This document shows, piece by piece, positions 14,189 to 19,761 of a stretch of DNA of 19,761 nt. The notes under the pieces were generated by a model that ran no database searches, was not told the DNA's origin, and was given only the letters and a program-made list of their open reading frames with translations. The stretch is taken from contig JBAUTF010000085.1 in the NCBI GenBank assembly GCA_049582065.1, forward strand, positions 1 to 19,761, written 5' to 3'. The position numbers and the translations under genes were made by a program. This DNA comes from DATKSS01 sp049582065 (lineage in GTDB: Bacteria > Chloroflexota > Dormibacteria > Dormibacterales > Dormibacteraceae). How positions within the stretch are numbered: position 1 is the first letter of the stretch; each line of letters starts with the position of its first letter.

Positions 14189-14500
14189 CTGCAGGACCCC
14201 GATCCCTTTCCGACATCAGTCGACGTCGACCGCGCCCGCCAGGTCATGGACATCACCTGGGAGGACGGCCGTCATACCGAATACTCCGGTGAGCAGCTGC
14301 GATGGGCCTGCCCATGCGCGGAGTGCCGCGGCGAAGCCGGAGCACCTGGCCGTCTGTCGCGGGTGAAGAGCCTCAGTGCCGAAGAGCTGCGCATCAGCGA
14401 CGTCACTCTCGTCGGCCAGTACGCGCTGCAAGTCGCTTTCGAAAGCGGGCACAACACGGGCATTTACACGTTCGCCCTCTTGCGCCGGCTCGCCGAGTAA
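14189..14500 (+). CDS. DUF971 (GBBH-like N-terminal domain) protein, start uncertain
   Basis: The protein of about 103 residues is a single DUF971 domain, a small beta-rich metal-binding module. The signature is the W-x-DG strand (DITWEDGRHTEY) followed by LRWACPCAECRGEAG with three cysteines, then the SLSAEELRISDVTLVGQYALQVAFESG strands and GIYTF. It begins eight bases after the mrp stop in another frame and very likely works with Mrp in Fe-S cluster transfer. The start is a problem: the first in-frame ATG (14246) lies just before the W-x-DG strand and would remove the first conserved beta strand (SVDVDRARQV). The only earlier candidate outside mrp is a CTG at 14189. No ATG, GTG or TTG lies between. 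I give the CTG as a tentative start. Confidence 0.78.
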   Translation: MQDPDPFPTSVDVDRARQVMDITWEDGRHTEYSGEQLRWACPCAECRGEAGAPGRLSRVKSLSAEELRISDVTLVGQYALQVAFESGHNTGIYTFALLRRLAE

Positions 14501-14533
14501 AACCTCAGCCGCCGGCACCGGGGTCTCATTTGA

Positions 14534-14539
14534 GATAAT
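14534..14539 (+). promoter_or_regulatory. Candidate -10 element of the DUF3048 gene
   Basis: GATAAT ends 12 bases before the TTG at 14552, and no Shine-Dalgarno sequence is seen. It overlaps a small inverted repeat (TCTCA-TT-TGAGA, 14524-14535) that could be an operator. No -35 element is clear. Confidence 0.35.
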
Positions 14540-14551
14540 CCCCGCGGCCCG

Positions 14552-16144
14552 TTGTCGATTTCCACGTCGCTGCCACAGACCGAGGCTGCGTATCCGCCGG
14601 CCCCGCCGCTAAGGCGCAGTCCGCGCCGCCGCAACCGCTTCGGACGTCGTGGCTGGATCGCGGTCGGGCTGACGCTGCTCGTCCTTCTCGTCAGCGTCGG
14701 CGCGTATCTCGCGTACGAGAACACGCTTCCGACGACGGTGTCGACCAACTTCAAGAACGGGCAGAAGGACGTCCCGACCGACAGCCGCATCGTGCTCGAC
14801 TTCAGCCGGCCCGTCGCTGCGGCCGCCGTGCAGGACGCGTTTTCGATCACGCCGGCTACCGACGGCTCGATCTCATCGGTTTCCGGCGACACGCACTACG
14901 CATGGACGCCTAAGAAACCGCTCGCGGAACTGACCAACTACACCGTGGCGATGAAACCGATATACGACGTCAGCCACCACCACGTGTCCGCGGCCAAGTG
15001 GAGCTTCACCACCATCATCGTGCCGCGCATCACGTCAGTCGCGGGCCCCGGCGGAACCGCTCTCACCGATGGAGGCGAAATCGACCCGGGAGCGACGCTC
15101 ACCCTGAATTTCAACGACCAGATGGAGCCGATCACGATCAAGGTCATGATCGGTACGCAGATCGCAAACCTGACGTGGGCCGCTGACGACCGCAGTGCGA
15201 CGCTGTCGACAGCCGGCATCCTGGCCGGCCCCATGACGCTGTCGATGGCGCCCGGCGGCCGTGATCAGTCAGGCCACCTGGTGCCCAGCGCTTTCGCGCT
15301 GAACACCGGCATCTACTACCACGACGCGGAGCACACGACCGCCCTCAAGTACCCGGCCCTGATCCAGATTCCCAACGACCAGGGCGCGTGGGACCAGAAC
15401 GGGCTGCAGGGTGCGGGCATCGTCTTCGAGTACCTCGCCGAGGGCGGCATCACCCGCCTCACCGCGGTCTTCGACAACGCCCCAGACCTTATTGGGCCGA
15501 TGCGCTCCAGCCGATTCATCTCGTTGAAGCTCGGGCGTCACTACAAAGGCCTTCTGTTCCAGTCCGGTGAGTCGCAGGCGACTCGCGCGCAAGCGGCCCA
15601 GGACCCCACGCCGCAGTTCTTCGACACCATCGGCTACCAGTTCCGCACCAACTCGCGCTACGCCCCGGACAACCTGATGATCAGGGGCCCTCTGGTCCTG
15701 GCCGCCGAGCAGAACTATTTCTCGAGCATCCCGGCCTTCACGATCCCGAAGGCGCGACCCACCGTTTCAGGCGGTGCGGCGGAAACGACTTTCAACGTCG
15801 CTGAGCACTACTCGACCTACAAGTACGACCCGGTGACGGGCACCTACCAGAAGAGCGAGCAAGGCCACCCCTACTCGGACGCCAGCACGCGGCAACCGCT
15901 GCGCATGTCGATGGTTGTCACGCTGCACACGCGAGAGTCCTTGCTCAACATCGGAGACGGCCACGGCGCGTACATCCATGACTACGACCTGGACACCAGC
16001 GGCGCAATCGACGTCTACTACCTGGGCCAGCACTACGCCGGGACCTGGGCCTCCACCGACAGCCACGGCCCGCTGGTCTTCACCGTCAATGGTCAGCCCC
16101 TCAGCCTTCCACCCGGCCTGGTCTGGATCGACGTGACGCAGTAG
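14552..16144 (+). CDS. Membrane-anchored protein with Ig-like (SbsA/Big_5-type) and DUF3048 domains
   Basis: The 530-residue protein starts with a basic cytoplasmic tail (20-33, RRSPRRRNRFGRR) and one transmembrane anchor (about 35-55). The rest is outside the membrane. Residues about 60-155 form an SbsA/Big_5-type Ig-like domain (DVPTDSRIVLDFSRPV...YTVAM), followed by a second beta domain (about 158-255). From about 265 to the end it is a DUF3048 protein. Landmarks are YPALIQIPNDQGAWDQNGLQ, the AEGGITRLTAVF strand and the signature GPMRSSRF, then a C-terminal part with VYYLGQHYAGTW. DUF3048 (YerB-like) proteins are secreted or membrane-linked and of unknown biochemical role; a cell-wall function is often supposed. 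The TTG at 14552 is the only start that keeps the basic tail. The gene lies 51 bases after the DUF971 gene and may have its own promoter. Confidence 0.87.
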   Translation: MSISTSLPQTEAAYPPAPPLRRSPRRRNRFGRRGWIAVGLTLLVLLVSVGAYLAYENTLPTTVSTNFKNGQKDVPTDSRIVLDFSRPVAAAAVQDAFSITPATDGSISSVSGDTHYAWTPKKPLAELTNYTVAMKPIYDVSHHHVSAAKWSFTTIIVPRITSVAGPGGTALTDGGEIDPGATLTLNFNDQMEPITIKVMIGTQIANLTWAADDRSATLSTAGILAGPMTLSMAPGGRDQSGHLVPSAFALNTGIYYHDAEHTTALKYPALIQIPNDQGAWDQNGLQGAGIVFEYLAEGGITRLTAVFDNAPDLIGPMRSSRFISLKLGRHYKGLLFQSGESQATRAQAAQDPTPQFFDTIGYQFRTNSRYAPDNLMIRGPLVLAAEQNYFSSIPAFTIPKARPTVSGGAAETTFNVAEHYSTYKYDPVTGTYQKSEQGHPYSDASTRQPLRMSMVVTLHTRESLLNIGDGHGAYIHDYDLDTSGAIDVYYLGQHYAGTWASTDSHGPLVFTVNGQPLSLPPGLVWIDVTQ

Positions 16145-16208
16145 CGCTCCGGGCCACACCGCCGCCTGAGCCACCCGATTCGTCCGCCACGCGCGCGCCC
16201 GATGCCGT

Positions 16209-17147
16209 CTAGGCTCGGGCTGCGTCCTTCAACGACGAAACGTAGGCCGATGCGGCGACAGCCGCAGTCGTGCCATCGCCGACCGCGGTCGCGATCTGCT
16301 TGGTCAGCTGGGCGCGCACGTCACCGACGGCCCATATGCCCTCGACCGAAGTCTGCATCTTGCTGTCGGTGACGATGTAGCCGCCCGCGTCGTGATCGAC
16401 ATGCACTTTGAAAAGGCCGGAGTTGGGCACGAAGCCCACGAAGATGAACACGCCGCCGACCGCCAGCTCCTTGAGCTGCCCATGGTGCTCGTAGCGCACG
16501 AGGTGCACCTTGTCATCGCCCCCGATCTCCTTGACCTGGGCATCGAAGATGAACTCGATCTTGGGGTTCGCGCGCGCTCGTTCGACCAGGATCGGCTGGG
16601 CGCGAAACTCGCTGCGGCGATGCAGGATGTAGACCTTTGACGCGTACCGCGTGAGGAACTCACCCTCTTCCACCGCGGCGTCGCCGCCGCCGACGACGGC
16701 CAGTTCCTGACCCTTGAAGAAGGCGCCGTCGCAGACCGCGCAGTAGCTGACGCCCCGGCCCCAGTACTCCTTCTCGCCCGGCACCTCGAGGTATCGGGGC
16801 AGGCCGCCGGCGGCCATGATCAACGCCGGGGCGCGAAGCTCCTCGCCCGACTCGAGACGCACCACCTTGGTGGTCCCCTCGACGTCGATCTCCTTGACGG
16901 GCTCGAAGTCGCGGACCTCGACGCCGAACTTGCGGGCGTGGTCGCCCATCCTGACGGCCAGCTCAGAGCCCAGGATCGACTCGATCCCGGGATAGTCCTC
17001 GATCAGCTCGGTGTTGAGGAGCTGGCCGCCCAGCGGCCCGCGGTCCACCACGACGGTCCGGAGGTTCATCCGCGCCGTGTACAGGCCGGCCGCGAGCCCG
17101 GCCGGGCCGCCGCCCACTATGACCACGTCGTATTCGCTCATTTGCAT
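16209..17147 (-). CDS. trxB: Thioredoxin reductase-like flavoprotein
   Basis: The enzyme passes electrons from NADPH through FAD to a thioredoxin-like protein. The 312-residue protein has the FAD motif VIVGGGPAG (9-17) and the redox-active C136-A-V-C139 in SYCAVCDGAFF. The NADPH site is VVGGGDAAVEE with HRRSEFRA (176-183), and the second FAD motif is GIWAVGDV. Length and architecture are those of a low-molecular-weight TrxR. The dipeptide between the cysteines is AV rather than the common AT. Two ATGs compete, at 17147 and 17141; neither has a good ribosome binding site. It follows the FixX-like ferredoxin gene by 43 bases and is the last gene of that unit. Thioredoxin is the expected partner, but a partner linked to the ferredoxin next door is possible. 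Confidence 0.92.
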   Translation of the reverse strand: MQMSEYDVVIVGGGPAGLAAGLYTARMNLRTVVVDRGPLGGQLLNTELIEDYPGIESILGSELAVRMGDHARKFGVEVRDFEPVKEIDVEGTTKVVRLESGEELRAPALIMAAGGLPRYLEVPGEKEYWGRGVSYCAVCDGAFFKGQELAVVGGGDAAVEEGEFLTRYASKVYILHRRSEFRAQPILVERARANPKIEFIFDAQVKEIGGDDKVHLVRYEHHGQLKELAVGGVFIFVGFVPNSGLFKVHVDHDAGGYIVTDSKMQTSVEGIWAVGDVRAQLTKQIATAVGDGTTAAVAASAYVSSLKDAARA

Positions 17148-17190
17148 CAATTGGAATTGCGGGAGGAGGGCCCTATATTCCTGCAGGCCT

Positions 17191-17478
17191 CTAGCCGTGC
17201 TTGAACTGCGCTCCGTAGCCCCCGCGAGGGGACTGGCAGGTGATGTTGTCGAACGGGCACCCGATGGAGCAGGCGCCGCACTCGATGCAGTTGCCGAAGC
17301 TGACGAGGTTCGTCTGCTGCTCCTCGTTCCACTCATAGACGCCGGCGGGGCAGAAGTGGTTGCAGTACTTGCCCTTGCACTTGGTGGCGCACACGCCCTG
17401 GTCGACGACCTCGATGTGGGCGTGGCCCGAGTCTTCGTTGTACTTCACTGTGAAGAGCTTGTCGGTGAGCTTTTCCAT
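17191..17478 (-). CDS. fixX: FixX-like ferredoxin (ETF-QO partner type)
   Basis: FixX-type ferredoxins carry electrons alongside the FixABC electron-transfer flavoprotein/quinone oxidoreductase complex. The 95-residue protein has C30, C34, C39 and C43-P in its first half. The canonical cluster motif C64-x2-C67-x2-C70-x3-C74-P follows, then the family tail SPRGGYGAQFKHG. Length fits FixX. The ATG at 17478 shares one base with the TGA of the peptidase gene (TGATG), so translation is coupled. No FixA, FixB or FixC homologue is visible in the window; the partners must be elsewhere or replaced. Assignment to the FixX family is firm; the physiological partner is unknown. Confidence 0.9.
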   Translation of the reverse strand: MEKLTDKLFTVKYNEDSGHAHIEVVDQGVCATKCKGKYCNHFCPAGVYEWNEEQQTNLVSFGNCIECGACSIGCPFDNITCQSPRGGYGAQFKHG

Positions 17479-18836
17479 CAGCCGGCCCCGAACCTCTCCC
17501 ACACGCGGCACATCAGCCGCACGGTGTTGATGTAGTCGGCCGCGTGGATGTTCTCGTTGGGCGCGTGGATCCGGTTGTCGGGACGGCCGACTCCCACCGG
17601 CAGCACCGTCGGCACGCCGAGGTCGGAGACGACCGGGTGCATGGGGCCGGTGGCGGGCATGAAGGGCCACAGGATCGGCTCGCCGTGCAGCTCGCGCACA
17701 CACTCGATCACGCTCTTGGCGACAGCCGACGACGGGTCCGAGCGAGCGGGTTTCTCGGCATCGCTCCAGACGATCTCGACTTTTTCGAAGCCGTGGGCGT
17801 CGAGGTGCTTGCGCAGCTGGTCGAGCACGTCGGCCGGGTCCTGGTCGGGGATGAGCCGAAAGTCGAGCTTCGCAGTGGCCTCCGCCGGGAGCACCGTCTT
17901 CGAACCGGGACCCTGGTAACCGGTCGTGATCCCGGCCACGTTACACGTGGGCGTGAAGAGCATCTGCTCGATCACGCGGTCTGCTTTCGGGTCGCGCACC
18001 AGCCGCTCGAAGCCGACCAGCTTCCGTCGCTTGTCGACCTCCGGGTCGATCGTCGCCATCATGCGGCTGTCGGCCTCGGTCGGCTTCACGACCTTGTCAT
18101 AAAAACCCTCGAGCCGGATGTTCATCTCCTGGTCGCGCATGCTCGCCAGCGCGCCGACCAGGTACATCGCGGCGGACGGGTAGATGGACGCGTACCCGGA
18201 GTGCTGGTCGAAGTCCAGCATCTTCACGCGCAGCTGCACGTAGAGCAGGCCGCGGCAGCCGAACTGCAGGGTCGGCCGGCCGGCGTCGTCGAACGAAGTG
18301 CCCGACTCCCAGAGACAGCCATCGGCGTGGAGCTTGTCCGCGTGATCGTGGGCGATCTTCTCGAATGTCTTGGAGCCGATCTCCTCTTCCCCTTCGACCA
18401 GGAACCTCAGCGTCACCGGCACCTCGCCAAGCTCCTTCAGCGTCTCGAGTGCGTGGATGCGCGCCATCACGTCCGACTTGTCGTCGGCCACTCCTCGGGC
18501 GATGATGCGCCCGTCCTTTTCGAGCGGCTCGAAAGGCGGCGAATCCCACAGGTCGATCGGATCGACAGGCTGAACGTCGTAGTGCTGGTACAGGAGGAGC
18601 TTGCGCCTGCCGCCACCGGGGACCTCGGCGTAGAGCGCAGGCATCCCACCGGCGTCGAAAGTCTCCACGCGGTCCGTGAAGCGCGCGAGACGACCGGCAA
18701 GCCAGTCTCGTGCCGGCGTGACGGCTGCCTCGCCGTGGTTGGAGATGCTGGGGAAGGAGCAAAGCTCCTTCAGGTCGTCAACGAACCGGCGTGAGTGCTT
18801 TTCGATGTAAGCGTCGACCGCGTTAGTCGAGATCAC
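17478..18836 (-). CDS. M20-family metallopeptidase (dipeptidase-like)
   Basis: M20 enzymes are cytoplasmic two-zinc hydrolases that cleave dipeptides or acylated amino acids. The 452-residue protein keeps the metal-site residues: H85 in YQHYDVQP, D118 in RGVADDKSD, the catalytic and metal Glu cluster EGEEEIGS near 152, and a late His in IHAPNENI. A lid/dimerisation domain (about 205-345) interrupts the catalytic domain, as in the carnosinase-like branch (CNDP/DapE-like). The exact substrate is unknown. The GTG at 18836 is chosen because TACGAT ends exactly six bases upstream. A longer frame reaches 19001, but it is antisense to the DUF255 gene. It heads a unit with the FixX-like ferredoxin and thioredoxin reductase genes and is divergent from the DUF255 gene. 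Confidence 0.9.
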   Translation of the reverse strand: MISTNAVDAYIEKHSRRFVDDLKELCSFPSISNHGEAAVTPARDWLAGRLARFTDRVETFDAGGMPALYAEVPGGGRRKLLLYQHYDVQPVDPIDLWDSPPFEPLEKDGRIIARGVADDKSDVMARIHALETLKELGEVPVTLRFLVEGEEEIGSKTFEKIAHDHADKLHADGCLWESGTSFDDAGRPTLQFGCRGLLYVQLRVKMLDFDQHSGYASIYPSAAMYLVGALASMRDQEMNIRLEGFYDKVVKPTEADSRMMATIDPEVDKRRKLVGFERLVRDPKADRVIEQMLFTPTCNVAGITTGYQGPGSKTVLPAEATAKLDFRLIPDQDPADVLDQLRKHLDAHGFEKVEIVWSDAEKPARSDPSSAVAKSVIECVRELHGEPILWPFMPATGPMHPVVSDLGVPTVLPVGVGRPDNRIHAPNENIHAADYINTVRLMCRVWERFGAG

Positions 18837-18858
18837 GGTGCCATCGTAACCTTGTCCA
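18837..18858. promoter_or_regulatory. Divergent promoter with overlapping -10 elements (leaderless both ways)
   Basis: Only 22 bases separate the two start codons. On the plus strand TAACCT (18847-18852) is followed by six bases and the ATG at 18859. On the minus strand TACGAT (18848-18843) is followed by six bases and the GTG at 18836. The two hexamers share the TA at 18847-18848. The spacing fits transcription starting at each start codon. No convincing -35 element is seen on either side, and neither gene has a Shine-Dalgarno sequence. Confidence 0.55.
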
Positions 18859-19761
18859 ATGTCCGAAGACTCGGCATCCGCCGGGACGGAATTCCATTTT
18901 TCACCTCGGTCCAACCGCGCCGCCGAGATTCGATGGCAGCCGTGGTCGGCGGGTGCCTTCGACCTGGCCAGGCGGACCGGCCGGCCCATCCTGCTCTCCA
19001 TTTCCGCGGTGTGGTGCCATTGGTGCCACGTGATGGACGAGACCAGCTACTCCCACCCGGGGGTGATCGACCTGATCAACCGCGAGTACGTGCCCATCCG
19101 CGTCGACAACGACGTCCGGCCCGACATCAACCAGCGCTACAACATGGGCGGCTGGCCGACGACAGCCTTCCTTACACCATCAGGCGACATCCTGACGGGC
19201 GCCACGTACATGCCCCCGGACCAGATGGCGGACGCCCTCGCCCGGGTCGCCGCTTACTACCACGCCAACCAGGCCGAGATCGCGAGCAAGGCGCTCGAAG
19301 GGCGCAAGCGAGCGGCGATGGGAGTCGCGCGCAGCGCCGGTGAGCTCGATTCGACTGCGGTCGACGCGGTCCTCGAAGCGGTCAGGTCGGCCTACGACCC
19401 GCAGTACGGCGGCTTCGGCAGCGCTCCCAAGTTCCCGCAGACCGAAGCGATCCTCCTTTTGCTTGAGCAATCGCAGCTGCGGGGTGACTCCGCGCTCGGC
19501 CAGATGGCCTCCAACACCCTGGAACGCATGGCCGTCGGCGGCACGTACGACCACGTGGGAGGCGGGTTCTTCAGGTACTCGACGACGCAGGACTGGACCG
19601 TCCCGCACTTCGAAAAGATGCTGGAGGACCACGCCGGGCTGGTGGATTCGCTCGCGCTGGCGGGCATGTCGGGCGTGCTTGACACGACAACCGGATACCT
19701 CGACCGGGTGCTGCGCGACCCGGAGTCCGGGCTTTACGCCGGAAGCCAGGACGCCGACGAG
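18859..19761 (+). CDS. DUF255/YyaL (SSP411-type) thioredoxin-fold protein, C-terminus cut by window edge
   Basis: The visible 301 residues are the N-terminal part of a YyaL/spermatogenesis-associated-20-like protein, which is normally about 600-700 residues long. It has a thioredoxin-fold DUF255 domain with WCHWCHVM (C-x-x-C) at about 52-59. The conserved VRPDINQRYNMGGWPTTAFLTPSG follows. From about residue 168 an alpha/alpha-barrel region like those of N-acylglucosamine epimerases begins, with GGFGSAPKFPQ, GGTYDHVGGGFFRYS and WTVPHFEKMLEDHA. The last residues, SQDADE, are part of a known family motif, so the frame is clearly still open at the edge. The ATG at 18859 is preceded by TAACCT at six bases and by no Shine-Dalgarno sequence, so the mRNA may be leaderless. 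The biochemical role of the family is not settled; a redox role is suggested by CxxC and by the divergent thioredoxin reductase unit. Confidence 0.93.
   Translation, partial: MSEDSASAGTEFHFSPRSNRAAEIRWQPWSAGAFDLARRTGRPILLSISAVWCHWCHVMDETSYSHPGVIDLINREYVPIRVDNDVRPDINQRYNMGGWPTTAFLTPSGDILTGATYMPPDQMADALARVAAYYHANQAEIASKALEGRKRAAMGVARSAGELDSTAVDAVLEAVRSAYDPQYGGFGSAPKFPQTEAILLLLEQSQLRGDSALGQMASNTLERMAVGGTYDHVGGGFFRYSTTQDWTVPHFEKMLEDHAGLVDSLALAGMSGVLDTTTGYLDRVLRDPESGLYAGSQDADE

Noticed and set aside
13113..14216. 367-residue minus-strand open frame opposite mrp
   Set aside because: It is antisense to a complete, strongly conserved Mrp protein and is rich in Arg, Asp and His, as expected from codon-position mirroring.
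17148..17336. N-terminal extension of thioredoxin reductase
   Set aside because: It reads through the FixX gene out of frame and ends in residues unlike any TrxR; the flavin motif begins right after the ATGs at 17147 and 17141.
17544..18794. 416-residue plus-strand open frame opposite the M20 peptidase
   Set aside because: It is a shadow of a well-conserved gene, with no domain and no start signal.
18837..19001. N-terminal extension of the M20 peptidase
   Set aside because: It is antisense to the DUF255 gene, and the family starts at the GTG with the -10 element beside it.
1..19761. tRNA, rRNA, CRISPR, insertion sequence, phage or defence genes
   Set aside because: I looked on both strands for cloverleaf-like segments, regularly spaced repeats, transposase motifs and terminal inverted repeats, and saw none.

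Overview
The window is about 19.8 kb of GC-rich bacterial chromosome with ordinary, dense protein coding. I see no rRNA, tRNA, CRISPR array, insertion sequence or phage gene. High GC, HrcA/CIRCE control, frequent GTG and TTG starts, apparently leaderless operon heads, lipoproteins with loose Ig-like repeats and a DUF3048 protein suggest a Terrabacteria lineage. Candidates are Chloroflexota, Candidatus Dormibacterota or a deep actinobacterial relative. This placement is an inference and is weak.

Layout. 1-107 (-): start of an unidentified gene. 190-5940 (-): a stress and maintenance cluster in the order ybaK-like, zinc-ribbon protein, hemW, CIRCE, hrcA, grpE, dnaJ, Ig-like lipoprotein; dnaK is missing between grpE and dnaJ. 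6001-6981 (+): a sugar-nucleotide epimerase. 6990-9837 (-): lepA followed by a lipoprotein whose start overlaps the lepA stop. 9856-10203 (+): a small membrane protein. 10207-12898 (-): nicotinate phosphoribosyltransferase, Fe-S uracil-DNA glycosylase, YCII-like protein, rsmE. 13101-16144 (+): mrp, a DUF971 protein and a membrane-anchored DUF3048 protein. 16209-18836 (-): M20 peptidase, FixX-like ferredoxin, thioredoxin reductase. 18859-19761 (+): a DUF255/YyaL thioredoxin-fold protein cut by the window edge.

How the parts relate. hrcA-grpE-dnaJ, hemW, lepA and rsmE belong to a cluster conserved in Firmicutes-like genomes; here it is split and reordered, and it lacks dnaK. Mrp next to DUF971 repeats, as two genes, the domain order of the plastid Fe-S factor HCF101. 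HemW, the Fe-S UDG and FixX also concern Fe-S or heme. Genes inside operons use Shine-Dalgarno sequences or stop/start overlaps. Several operon-leading genes instead have a TANNNT -10 element 6-9 bases before the start codon, which suggests leaderless mRNAs. The clearest case is 18837-18858, where two divergent -10 elements share bases.

I did not find a clear new defence, mobile or biosynthetic system. The most useful leads are the leaderless/bidirectional promoter architecture, the start of the DUF971 gene, the orphan FixX beside a thioredoxin reductase, and the lipoproteins attached to dnaJ and lepA.
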